A stretch of 64,000 nt of DNA from Epithemia pelagica (Eukaryota; Bacillariophyta; Bacillariophyceae; Surirellales; Surirellaceae). The notes beneath the pieces were generated by a model, which was not told the DNA's origin, ran no database searches, and worked only from the letters and a program-made list of their open reading frames with translations. The stretch is from the NCBI GenBank assembly GCA_946965045.2, contig OX337235.1, forward strand, positions 1,627,508 to 1,691,507. Reading direction: 5' to 3'. This document shows, piece by piece, positions 41,665 to 53,266 of this stretch; position 1 is the stretch's first letter; each line of letters opens with the position of its first letter. Position numbers and translations under genes: made by a program.

Positions 41665-44600
41665 ATGAAGATAACACGAGGTCTCCTTTTCGTACTCACG
41701 CTGCTTGGGGGACTGACATGTAGATGTTATGGAAACGGAAGATCGTTCGTGCCCGTTTCCAAAGTCTGCCTCGCATCCTTGGGTTTGGTGTTGGTATCGG
41801 CTGGAACAGCAGCAGAAGACAACAGCGAGGGAACGGCTAAGCCTTGGTGGCAATCTGTGTTCGGAGCTTCTGTGTCTTCTAAGAACACTGGAAAAGATGC
41901 CTCAACGGAGGGAGTTGTCGTGGAAAATTCGGAATTAAAGTCTCCTCTGCTCAATCGAGAACTGGTGGCATCCGTCAAAGCCCATTCATGGCCAACTTTG
42001 CCCTCCAACGCCCTCTGTGAAGCCATGGCGTTCTTTCAGCAAGAAGACCATGTAATGCAAACAGCAAACACGGATTCGAATGAGGCCAGCAGCAATGGTG
42101 GAGCCCTTGTGATGAAGTTTTTGGATCTTTTGAGCAATGAAGTTTTGGAAGCTTCGACCAGTAGCAGCGACAAAGATATGTCTCTTCCACTGTCGGATTG
42201 GGAAAATGCGATGAACCTGGTAATCAAGGTTACATCCGCTTCGGAGAAAGATTCACTAAAGCCACTGGTAGATCTGTTGCAATGGTCTTTGCAATTGCGT
42301 GCAAATACGCCCTTGTGTGAAGTTCATCGTGGACTTGCTCGACAAACCTTGCAACAAACCAATCGACTTGCCACTTTTGGAAATGAAAATGAGGGCGTGT
42401 TGGGTGTTCTTTTATCCAGGAATCGTCCGGCATCCTTGCTTACCAGCATGGACCAATTCGCTCGTGTGGATTGGAAAAGTCTGGCTCCAGCGAATGCTTC
42501 CGAAACGGCGGGTCAAGATGGATTGGAAGAGGAATTGAGCATGGAGAGTCATTTGCTTCCTCAGGAACTGCCCTTGCCAGGAACTGGTAGTCCAGCCACA
42601 TGCGCTTCCTTGTTGATTTTGTACGCCAACATGGACTCGCCAGAGTTTGCTCAGACATATCGGTACTTGAGAACTACCGTAACTGATATCAACATACCCA
42701 TCATTGTAAGATCACTGGGTGCAATTCACTTTGAGGAAAATCCCTTGTCTGCCGAGCCGACTACTCTGGCTGGCTACGGTGTTCGTCTCGACATTCGAAA
42801 TGTTGAGTACAAAGTTTTTGATGAACGCAAGACCACAACAACGAAAGAAGAACAAGACGAGGTCATGGTCAATTTAACAGAGTCAAAAAACCTCATGTCG
42901 TCTTCGTACTTGGCTGGGGTCAATCTGACCATGATTGTAGGTGATGAACCCTCCGAGGAGACGTTGAAATTGAGAGATGAATTGTGGAACAAACATGAAG
43001 CACAACAAGTACGTGCACAAAAGATTCCTCCGCTATGGCAACGGAGGCAATTGCCCCTCCAAGCAGCAACTGTACTGGTACAGCAACAAGTTCAATCAAG
43101 TGGTGACGGTGATATCCTTTCAACACTGACACACCTGGCACAGGACCTTCCGAGTGTGGCTTCCACACTGGTTCAAGTAAAGATTCCACCGCATGTCCAT
43201 GAATGGGCTTCGGCAATTTGGGATCAGCAACAGGGCGACGGATACCAATTGACGCCGGGTCAGTTTTACGTGAATGGTCGCCCTTCCTCCGTCAATCGAC
43301 CATCGTTCAATATATTTGAGGTCTTAAACGTGGTTCGGATGGAAGATCGACGAGTCCGTAATTTAGAAACGACTCTCTCATCCTTTGTAGCATGTATGAC
43401 GTCCCCTGTGGAGGCACTGTTAAGAATTCAAGAAGCTTGGATGGCAGGAAGTAACTTTGGTAACCTGGAAAGCAATGAAGATGAAACAACACAAAGAAAT
43501 GAAATTGCCGATTCGTCTAAGTCCTCCAAGGTTTACCGCGTCGATGTTGCTCGAGGTTGGCAGAAATCTGTCATGTATGTCAATGACGTAGAAAAGGATC
43601 CTCAATACCGACAGTGGACTCGGAGCTTTCAGCAAATGATCATGAGCCTTCAATTTGGAATGCCTCCTTCTATTCGAAGAAATCTGTATACAATGATGGT
43701 CGTCATGAATCCCACAACTCAAGGACAATCTGGAGTTGACAATGCCGGATTTGATTTTGCGCTGAAGTTAGTGCAGAATCAGTACCCAGTTCGGCTTGGT
43801 CTCATCCTTGTCGATGAAGATGACCTGGAGAAATGCCAGACATGGCTCCTGGATAACAGCGGAGAAGAAAACAAGGATGAACCCTGCCCCGTCGAAAACA
43901 AAATAATCAGTGATGGCGATGATTGGGACAAGACTCCCGGCACCGCTCGGGCTGTTCATCGCCTTGTTGCGTGGACTTTGAAAGAATATGGTTCACTAGG
44001 AGCGTCACTTGGATTTGTCGAATACTACTTTAACTATATTGGGGAGAAGATACGCGACGAGGGGCCTGTTTCGATGCAAGATTTGGTCACCATCTACGGC
44101 ACTCTGGTGGAAATGATGGGCGTTGGAATTGCTGCAGCTATCGAAAAAGATGCCAAAACGGTCCTTCGTGACAATGAATCCAACGAGTCTGAAAATGTTT
44201 ATGGAAAGGCACTGCGTTTTGCTGCGGAACGGGGTCTTGCACCTGGTATGTCCTTCTTGAATGGACGCCCTTTGTCTCAAACTCAAGATGGCGTTCACAG
44301 CATCTTTTCGGACGAACAGAGCCACTTGATGAACATGATTATGACAGGGCAAATCACAGACAGCAGCCCCAGGTCCATCTACGGAAAGCTCATGTCGGGA
44401 CCATCGCTATTCAAACGAATGCATCCCCTCTTGCTTTCTGATCAAAGTACCAGTGATTCCTACCAAGCGATTCAACACCCGTTCGACGAAATGTCGCTTC
44501 TGCTAACTGGGCAGGAATCAAGCAATCCGGTAGCGTATTTCGTCGTGGACGTTGTTTTGGACTATGATACACAGGAAGGACTCGCACAACTAAGCAATCT

Positions 44601-47185
44601 CCTTGAGTCGATAGAACAGTTTCCGACGTCGTCGCAAAGTAGTGACGAAGAAGATGGAGCGTCTCAGTCATTCATTGTTGGGTACAGAGTGCTTCCTTCC
44701 TCTGTGACATCAGCAACAAGTGCTCTTTGTCCAGTCCTGGGGAATGCCGGTCTCTTTGGGCTTTCAAATTTGAAAAGTATTGTACGAGCCATGATGGGAT
44801 CTGTGGAAGGAGAGAAGACACTGGAAGAGCTGCTTGTCAATGTTGAGAGCAAAAATGCTAAGGTCGTCATGGACACAAGGGATATTTGCCAATCTGGTTT
44901 CCCCTTCCAGCCAACAGAATCACTGACACCACGGGCGATATGCAATGGTCGTTTGTATAAAATGGGCAATAGCCTCATCACCTCAGACGACATTGATCTT
45001 TTTGTCTCTCTCGAAATAAATACTGCTACAGCGGTTTATTATGCATTGAAAGAGTATATCCCCGAAGGCGTCGCTCACCGAAAGATTGCCGCATCGATTT
45101 CTAGTGTCGCCCAATTTCTGTCCGTAGAGCAGACCAAATCAACAACTCGGGAAGATGTCATGCTACCAGTGCGCAAACTCGAGAAGCAGCTAAATTTGGA
45201 ACAAGACACCTTGATGCGCTTTCACTGGAACCAACCCTCGGCAGATGATAGTCGGTTGAAACCTCGCGTTACAGCAGTGATTGATCCTGTCCATATATCA
45301 ACGCAACGCATGGCTCCTTTATTAATGATCTTTCGGGACCATTTGAAAATCCCCGTTTCGATTGTACTGGCTCCTGCAACGAGTATCGGTGGCGACAGCG
45401 ATGTTCCGATCACCAGTTACTACCGCTTCGTGACAGCTGCTGACGCAGATTTGAATGCTTTTGCTCATTTCTCTTCGCTGCCATCCAACCATGTTCTGAC
45501 AGTTCGAATCGATGTACCCGAGCCATGGGATGTTCAACAAACTAAATCCATTCAAGATTCCGACAATCTCCGTTGCGATTTGCAGACCGGCTGTGGTGAT
45601 GATGCGCATATTCGGGAAACATCGTGGACTCCTGCCTCCATTAAATCCAGCCGCCAACTCACTGAGATTGAGTATGGGCTTAACCACCTCCTCGCCTTTG
45701 GCCAATGTTATGAGGCGTCAGGACCTCCAAATGGACTCCAGTTGGTTCTTTCGAAACACTCCCATTCCGGACTTGGCTCAAACCGTGTCTCAGAGGCAGA
45801 GGTGTCGATGGATGGCCTAACCACCACAGAAGATCTTCTTTCAAACGACAAGATGTCTAGATACTCCGATACGTTGGTAATGAAAAATATTGGGTACTGG
45901 CAGCTTCGTGCAAATCCAGGAGTGTGGTCGGTGGAGATCGACCAAGACAGTAAAGGAGCTGAAATGTTCGACTTCTCGGACGCTACAATGTCCCGGGGAA
46001 GATTAATTGAGACGGGTAAATCACTGTCACAGAAACGAAAAGTTGTACTGAAGGACTTCGTGAGTAAAGGTGAGATTTTATTCGTGAAGAGACGACCAGG
46101 ATACGAGAAGTCAAGCTTGTTCTTTGGTGAATCATCTGCCACATCGGCAGTTACCAAGGGTGATTCAGACGATGAAGTAATACACGTGTTTTCGCTTGCA
46201 ACTGGTCACTTGTATGAGCGTTTCCTGAAGATCATGATGCTTTCTGTAACAAGACGGACATCTGCAAAGGTTAAGTTCTGGTTGTTTGAAAACTTTCTAT
46301 CACCCACGTTCAAGGAGACTTCGAGAGCCATGGCCGATAGGATCGGTTGCGAAGTTGAGTTCGTGACGTACAAGTGGCCAGAATGGTTAAGAGGGCAAAT
46401 CGAAAAGCAACGGATCATCTGGGGATATAAAATCCTGTTTCTCGATGTACTGTTCCCTTTGAGTGTAAAGAAGATTATATACGTAGATGCTGACCAAGTC
46501 GTACGAGCTGACCTGAAGGAACTATGGGATATGGATCTGCAAGGTACGTCGTATTGAGTGGTAATGGTAATGTGGAGGGAATTTGGAAAAGCGAATCTCA
46601 ACTTTTGCTTACAGGTGCACCTTATGGCTACACGCCATTCTGTTCGTCGCGCGAGACGACAATAGGTTACCAGTTCTGGAGAGAAGGTTTCTGGAAAACT
46701 CATCTGAGAGGAAAGCCATACGTAAGTTTGATCGAAGGAGGAGCGCATTGTTCTGGGTAAAGAAATACAAGTGATGCTCACGGCTACACTTCCTTTTGTA
46801 GCATATTTCCGCTCTGTATGTTGTTGACCTTGTAAGGTTCAGAGAGGAGCTGGTTGGAGATCAACTAAGGTCGACTTACCAACAGCTCTCCGCTGACCCC
46901 AATAGCTTGGCCAACTTGGACCAAGACTTACCGAACTACGCACAACATCAAGTCAGAATTTTCAGCTTGCCGCAGGAATGGCTTTGGTGCGAATCATGGT
47001 GCTCTGATGAGACGAAGGCTACTGCCAAGACCATCGACCTTTGCAACAATCCATTACACAAAGAGCCGAAAGTTTCGATGGCGAAGCGAATCATTGACGG
47101 CCCCTTGTTCAATGAAAGTTGGGTAGAGCTTGATGCTGAAGTGGAGATGTACGAGAAGGAGTACTTGAACGCTCTTGGGGCATAG
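41665..47185 (+). CDS. UDP-glucose:glycoprotein glucosyltransferase (UGGT), three exons
   Basis: Exons 41665-46543, 46615-46721 and 46802-47185. Introns 46544-46614 (71 nt) and 46722-46801 (80 nt) have GT-AG ends and correct phase. About 1789 residues. The signal peptide ([16 protein letters not shown]) enters the ER. A ~1400-residue part of thioredoxin-like and beta domains senses misfolded glycoproteins. The C-terminal GT24 glucosyltransferase domain has [52 protein letters not shown] (catalytic DxD) and, across the introns, [52 protein letters not shown]. It re-glucosylates misfolded N-glycoproteins for another calnexin/calreticulin cycle. The C-terminus ends NALGA, without an HDEL-type retention signal. 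The domain and order are otherwise complete. Confidence 0.95.
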
Positions 47186-47417
47186 AATGGCCAATTGGAA
47201 CATAACCGATCCCTATATTTTCTGAACTACCAAAAATCTTCTTGCCAAATTTTTGAGAAGGGTAGATTGCGATATCATTAGACCGTCTCCTGTATCTTCG
47301 AAACAAGACAGCCTCTTTTTCCTCACTAAGAAGTATAAGGCCAATTTCTCCTTTCAGAGATACGGGGATCCGATGGATGATCCATCCGATTCCGACATAG
47401 CATACCCGTAATTGGAA

Positions 47418-48053
47418 CTACTCTTGCCCTTCTTCAGACGTTTTGGCCTCTTTTGCAGCCTTTCTCGCTTTTCTTCTCTCTTCTGCCAACTTCTTTTTCT
47501 CCTCCTTTGTCAATTTCTTTTCAAAAAGGCCTTGAACTTCTGTAGCGGACGCCTCTGCTTCGGGCGTAGCTGCGTTGTCCTTTCTTGGTTTAGTTGCTGG
47601 AGGTGCCTCCCCAACGGCAATGGAGTCCGGAATCTGGACAGCGATACCAGCTGCACCTCCAGACCACCCAAGCATACGAGAATCACAAAGCATGCCTTCG
47701 GAAACTACACCGCCCACAGTTGTCTTTTTTATTTCCATTTCCTCGCCCTCTTCGTCCAGGACTTTTGAACCAATCGGTGCGACAGCGACCCTGTCCACAT
47801 TCCACACAATGGTGATGCGAATGCTGTTCAGTTTACAATCGCTGAAAGTGCTCGCAGCGATTTACGGATTGAAGCACACTCACCTGGATCCTTCCCGTAC
47901 ATTGGATGCCGACGTGACGACTACAATGGGATTGTCTTCATCTCCGATGTTGATTTGACAAGCCCTCAAGCCCTTGGATTTTCCACCACTTGCACAATCT
48001 TCTACATTGAGAACAATGCCAACTTTGTAGAGCGACAACAAGTGTTCAGGCAT
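47418..48053 (-). CDS. tRNA-binding (OB-fold, EMAPII/YgjH-type) domain protein, two exons
   Basis: Exons (minus) 48053-47884 and 47823-47418. The intron 47883-47824 (60 nt) reads GTGAGTG...GAACAG and keeps phase. 191 residues. The first exon holds VGIVLNVEDCASGGKSKGLR and VVVTSASNVREGS. The second gives IRITIVWNVDRVAVAPIGSK, VGGVVSEGMLCDSRMLGW and a Lys/Ala/Glu-rich coiled tail (LFEKKLTKEEKKKLAEERRKARK). SEGM plus Leu-Cys is typical of the C-terminal OB domain of MetRS and EMAPII/ARC1. Free-standing versions bind tRNA or support aminoacyl-tRNA synthetases. The upstream end is uncertain: the frame is open above the ATG to 48089 and a further 5' exon is possible. It converges with UGGT and diverges from MutS2 (229 bases between starts). 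Confidence 0.75.
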
Positions 48054-48282
48054 CCCGTATTCTCTCTGACAATGGGTGGGATCGGTCACCCTTCTATTTA
48101 CGATCTACGTAAGAAACATTTGGGCACAAAAAAGTGGTGATGGAAACCAAGTCGCGGATAATTTGAATGACAAATCAAACGTGGGCGATGAGGTGGCATT
48201 TCCCAAATTCAAAACATCAATTTACGGAACGCCACACATAGAATGAGAGCAATGGTCATACAAAGGCGGCGTTGTTCTTCTG

Positions 48283-51200
48283 ATGATGTTTGATGATATT
48301 CTTTTTGTATGTCTGTTTGTCTTGGGCTTTGTGAATGGGGCTAAGGCTTTTGGGGTGAGGAACTTGCCAGAGGTTGATGTACACGTTCACATCAGATCCG
48401 GCAGAGCCTGGTCAAGGGTCCGAACAGGATCGTTCGTACTTTCATCACTTAGCGACGACTCTCCTAACGAAGAATCTTGGCAATCAGGGGGCCTGGCCGT
48501 GTCAGACGCGATACGAGAGGGTCGACAAGCCGGAACTGATGGTTATTCTGTAATACGGCAGCCCTTGTCGCAAGCCAACTGGGATCCAAACGCTTCCCCA
48601 GAGAATGAGGTTCCCCCTTCGTTGCTGGAAGACAATCAATTGCCTGGTAGCACCTCAATCAAAGACGAGCAATGGTGGGAACGATCAACCTTGAAAAGTT
48701 CAAACGAAGCGATTATTGACAAATCACGTCCACCCATGAAGGGCAAGTCGTTGAGTGAAGAAACGACACAGAATAGCCAAGGGGACAGTGAAATGGACCA
48801 TGATCTTGATCTTTTCGAACGAACTTACGACACCTTGGACTTTCCGAGAGTCGTGTGTGCCTTGTCACAAGACTACGTCACAACCATGCCTGCCAGAAAC
48901 ATTCTTAGTAATCGACAACCCAAGGCTCGAGGCAGCAATCGAACTGATGTTGGATCAGACAGAGCATTTCAACCTTTCTTGTCAAGAACTGCAAAAGAAG
49001 CACGTGAGCGCTACAAAGCTGTGGAGGAACTTCAACAGATTCTGGAGGGACGATCGTCTTCGGGTGAAAATATGTTGGAGGGAGGATACTTCTATCGGAA
49101 CCGCAAAGGCTACAAAGAGCCACTATTGGGTGGGTCAACTCCCTTGTCGGGGAATTCTTTTGCACTCGAACCCATCCTCGAGGCGGCTTCGTCGGGAGGC
49201 TTAGTATTAGAGAGTCATCAGCTTGTCGAGATATCGAGTGCCCTCGATCAAATGCAAGACATACAGTCATGGGGGGAAGCATTGACAAAAGTGACGGAGA
49301 CAGAGTTCGTTGAACTTCCGAAGTTGGTCGAATGCATCAGTGTTAACGAGACTTTGTCGGAGTTGCTTGAAAACGCTCTTGATAAGGATGGAAGATTGTC
49401 TGGAGGGACCTTTCCAACAGTTGGGCGTTTGCGAGCGCAAATAAAGGCCTTGAGAGGTGACATTCTGCAAACGCTCGAAACCTTTGTTCAGTTGCCCTCA
49501 GTTCAGTCTAAGCTTGCCTTGGAGAGTGGAGGACCTCTCGTTTCCGAAATGAATGGTGGTCGTTTGGTTATCCCGCTTCAAGCATCTGATTCTAAACGAG
49601 AAGTATCCTCAGTGGGAATCGTCCACGATACCAGTCGATCAGGAAAGACAGTCTATGTGTAAGTTGCCAGAAACCGCCGAATAGCGGGAAATTCATCTCC
49701 TTTTAGATTAGAAGCTCACCTCACGATCCCACCGTTAATTCCCCTGTTTCCACTACACAGAGAACCAACAGAAATTGTCGGTCCAACCAACGAGCTTCGC
49801 CAAATAGAGGGAGAGCTTCGAAGTGAAGAGGCTCGAATATGGAGGGACCTGACACAACAAGTTCTGGCGAATCGTCGGTCCATTGAGACCTCAACCTATG
49901 CTGTTGGACAACTGGATCTTGTACAAGCCCGTCTTCGACTGGGTCAATCTTGGCATGGTGTTCTTCCCGTGGTTGAAAACGAGGGATTGGTTCGCTTGCG
50001 CAATGCAAAGCACCCTGTCCTTTTACTTCGAAATGTTGATAACGTGGTCGGCAGCGATATCGATTTAGGCGATAATGGTAACCAAGGACTGGTTCTTACA
50101 GGACCCAACAGCGGTGGAAAAACAGTTATTCTCAAGTTGCTTGGTTTGGTGGCACTACTTGCGCGTTGTGGGGTCCCTGTTCCGGCTTCGCCTGGAGATT
50201 ATCAACCAAGAGTTGATTTCTTCGATCCTGTACTAGCGGATATTGGAGACATACAGAGTGTTGGCGGGGACTTATCAACCTTTTCTGGTCATATGCTCGT
50301 ATGCAAACATGTTTTAGAGAATGCAGGTGAAAATGCGCTTATCCTTATGGATGAACTTGGATCAGGCACCGATCCAGCCCAGGGAGTCGCAATTGCCCAA
50401 GCCCTACTCGAAGCAATTCTAGAAAGAGGTGCTCGTGCTGTCATCACTACACACTACATGCAACTCAAACAACTCGCAGCATCCGATAATCGATTCGCAG
50501 TTGCGGGCATGCAGTTTGTCAGCGGGCGGCCAACTTACAAACTACTCCCAGGTACTGTCGGAGAATCGTTCGCCTTGGCTGTGGCCGAACGCATGGAATT
50601 ACCACAATCAGTGCTTTCAAGGGCAAATGAGCTGCTTGATTCGGATACTCGACAAATGGGGGATCTCATACGTGAGCTCGAAGACCAGAAAGTAGTTCTT
50701 GACTCTCAATTGGAGGAAATGGAAGAGAAGAAGCTTGATATGGCAAAAATGGAGTTCGAACTGAAAGAGAGGCAAATGAAATTGGAGAGAAAGCAACTGA
50801 CTGTGCGACGAGAAGAAGCACGCAAGTTTGCGCTGAAGCTTGAAGAAAAAGAGCAGATACTGGAAGATATTCTTTTGAAGCTAAAGTCTGATCCATCCCG
50901 CAAACTTGTTGCGAAGAGCTGGGACAACATCAAGTTTGTGAAGCGTGATGCCCTTAATGAGGCAGAGAATGTTCCAAGTGTGATTGCGAAGAAAAAACTA
51001 GAAGCTGCTGCAGTTGAAGAAGTTTCAGCAGAGCTTGTCCCCATTGCTGAGATGGGTCCTTATAAACCTCAATTGGAGGCCAACGATGTCGTTGTTGTTT
51101 GCAAGAAGGGACCTTTGTTTGCGAGGGAAGGAACCGTTGCCAAAGTATTGGGAAATCGTGTGGAAGTCTTAGTAAACAATATGAGTGTGGCTTTCAAAAT

Positions 51201-51681
51201 GACGGAGATTGCCCTTCCACCAAAGGGTCGTGCTCCAAATAAACCCGACCAAGGCTCAAAACCCAAAGGCAAGTCAACTTCAAGAGCGGTTGAAAAAGCT
51301 CTCGAGCAAGAACGGCGTGGTGCCCGGAGTTCCAAGGAGAGCGACTTCGAAATTGATCAGTCTTCCTTCCATCAACGAAAGAAAACCTCAAGCTCTGTTA
51401 CACAAGATGTGACTATGCGCACGCCTGGCAACACGGTCGACGTTCGTGGATGCAATCTCATGGAGGCCCAGGAGAAAATCAAAGACAAATGCAGCATGAT
51501 TTTAATGCAAGGGAGGCAGAAAAATCCTATGATTTTTATTTTGCATGGACATGGAACTAATGGTGTTTTGAAATCAAAACTTCGTCAGTGGCTCAAGTCA
51601 GATCGTAGTCTAGTCAAAAGATGGTCCGCGGCTGATGCAGCAGATGGAGGCGACGCGTTCACACGAATGGAACTGAAATGA
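48283..51681 (+). CDS. MutS2 family protein, probably plastid-targeted (two exons)
   Basis: Exons 48283-49658 and 49761-51681. The intron 49659-49760 (102 nt, GTAAGT...CACAG) joins KTVYV to EPTEIVGP in phase. 1098 residues. N-terminus: hydrophobic signal then NGAKAFGVRN, whose Ala-Phe step fits a diatom plastid presequence. The MutS core/clamp (roughly 185-600) is followed by the ATPase: Walker A GPNSGGKT, Walker B LILMDELGSGTDP, then TTHYMQLKQLA. A ~120-residue coiled coil (QLEEMEEKKLDMAKMEFELKERQ) and a C-terminal Smr domain (VDVRGCNLMEA, FILHGHGTNGVLK) complete the MutS2 layout. Bacterial MutS2 acts on stalled ribosomes and/or recombination intermediates. In plants and algae it is an organelle protein. 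All key motifs are intact. Usual bacterial length is ~780, so the N-terminal extension is long. Confidence 0.93.
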
Positions 51682-51951
51682 AAACGACTTTGGTGTCCAT
51701 TTGTGACAAAATGGTCCTTGGGCAATAGACCAGGCGAAAAACAGATGCCTGCTTGTGTGGTGGAGAAAATGGAGAACACGCGGTGACAACTCCATTACAC
51801 GCCAAGTAATCTTCGGCGTCAAGATAACGTAATGAGCCCATTTCTAACTTCATCGAACAACTTCTTCGCTTGTCCGTCTTCCGCTCGATCTCAAGAGAAT
51901 TCTGAGAGGAACCATATCTTCTAATCTCTAAACACTTTTCGTCCAGATTGT

Positions 51952-52896
51952 CTACGCCTCCCATATTTGTTCTGAAACCTGAGAAGTCTTTGCGGACCCT
52001 AAACGCAGTGCTGCCGTTCGCGCATCCCACGCAAATACCAGCCCAGTACAAGTCAAGATATCGACCGGTGTTCGTCCATCATCTCTGATCCACGCAAAGA
52101 CCATTGATGGTAGCAGTGGGAGCAACGTGTAGACAACAACTTCTTCACCGAGGTGCCGTATTACCACCCGAAAGAAACCGGCACGCGATCCAGTACCAGA
52201 GTTCACCAGAATGATACCTACGATACTCATTCCCACAGTTCGCCGGAATACAGAAAGGAGCGAAACTGTGTATACCAGCCTCCATCCAAAAAAGGCCAGA
52301 AGAACCCAGAACAACTCTAATTCGTAATCAGGATCATCCTTGAAATGACTTGCAACCGCTTCAATAAGAAGGAGAATGACGGTAAAGATCAGGACGACAA
52401 TCAAGAAATCAATAACATAGGTAAATATCCTTGACAAGATGCCACAATATCTGTGTTGAACCTGAACTGCCAGTTCCGTTCGACTGCTTGGAAAGGGGAC
52501 TTTGCCTTGTCGTCGTCCAGGTTTGGGTGGCAAATAGACTGTTTGAATACAACAAGCCAATCGTCCAACTCGTTGTACAAATTGATCGACGTAAACAATT
52601 TGTGAGTATACGACATCGAGCATATTGCTGCAAACACCGGCAGAACCCCGAGCAATAATGGCTTCCAGGTTGGAACGTTCAATGAGATGATCGATATCAA
52701 TCCGATCCAAAACGGCATCAAAATCAATCCGATGCAATTGTCGGTCAACATCAACGCGATCCAGAAGAGTATTGATATCGACTCTTTCCAACAGCTTGTT
52801 GATATCAATTCGCTGTATAACTCCATCCACATCTACAACATCCACAATCGGGGATACTACGGCACCGATCTGTTCACCAATGAATCGTTTTGCCAT
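51952..52896 (-). CDS. RDD-family membrane protein with N-terminal 9-residue repeats
   Basis: 314 residues, ATG at 52896, one exon. Residues ~20-85 consist of a 9-residue repeat of the form h-L-x-R-h-D-h-D/N (RIDINKLLE, RVDINTLLD, RVDVDRQLH, RIDFDAVLD, RIDIDHLIE), then RSNLEAIIARGSAG and VDQFVQRVGRLA. The rest is an RDD domain with membrane helices IFTYVIDFLIVVLIFTVILLLI, LELFWVLLAFFGWRLVYTVSLL, RTVGMSIVGIILVNS and VYTLLPLLPSMVFAW, ending with GRTPVDILTCTGLVFAWD. The same repeat-plus-RDD order is, as I recall, common in actinobacterial RDD proteins and rare in eukaryotes. RDD proteins are proposed Na+/Li+/H+ antiporters or compatible-solute transporters, mostly unproven. A Copia element lies just upstream. 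Confidence 0.8.
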   Translation of the reverse strand: MAKRFIGEQIGAVVSPIVDVVDVDGVIQRIDINKLLERVDINTLLDRVDVDRQLHRIDFDAVLDRIDIDHLIERSNLEAIIARGSAGVCSNMLDVVYSQIVYVDQFVQRVGRLACCIQTVYLPPKPGRRQGKVPFPSSRTELAVQVQHRYCGILSRIFTYVIDFLIVVLIFTVILLLIEAVASHFKDDPDYELELFWVLLAFFGWRLVYTVSLLSVFRRTVGMSIVGIILVNSGTGSRAGFFRVVIRHLGEEVVVYTLLPLLPSMVFAWIRDDGRTPVDILTCTGLVFAWDARTAALRLGSAKTSQVSEQIWEA

Positions 52897-53266
52897 TTCA
52901 TTTATCTCTGGCTGGATGTCGAAGTGGAACAGATGAGAAGTATGTCAATGCTTTTTGTACTGATGTTTCACAAAGGATAATACCCTCATCTCATGATGAA
53001 CGCATGCTCTCATCCCAAAGTTGGCGGCGAAAGAAATCGCTCATAACATGGCGGTGTACTCACTAGCTTAGGGGTAACTCAGGATTTCATGCAAAAGAGT
53101 GACCATATCGGCCAAGGACTTAGGGGATAAAGTATTATCGCTAGAAGTAGGATGGATCGCCAGTGCGCGTCAGCCTCTTCTGGGTGAACGCATGCCGGTT
53201 CGTGACAGGAATCTTTCGGTCCCCTCGAAGATATGACACCTAGGTCTCATAGATTCGATTGCTAGG
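52897..53266. other. upstream region of the RDD gene and 3' end of the minus-strand Copia
   Basis: 370 bases between the RDD start and the end of the Copia polyprotein. It must contain the RDD promoter and the beginning or all of the Copia 3' LTR. The LTR boundary cannot be set because its partner lies beyond the window. A purine run GAGGGGAC on the minus strand near 53225 may be the polypurine tract. Confidence 0.35.

Noticed and set aside
49721-50008. Antisense frame over the MutS2 intron/exon 2 border
   Set aside because: The sense frame is a clear MutS2 exon with matching splice phase.
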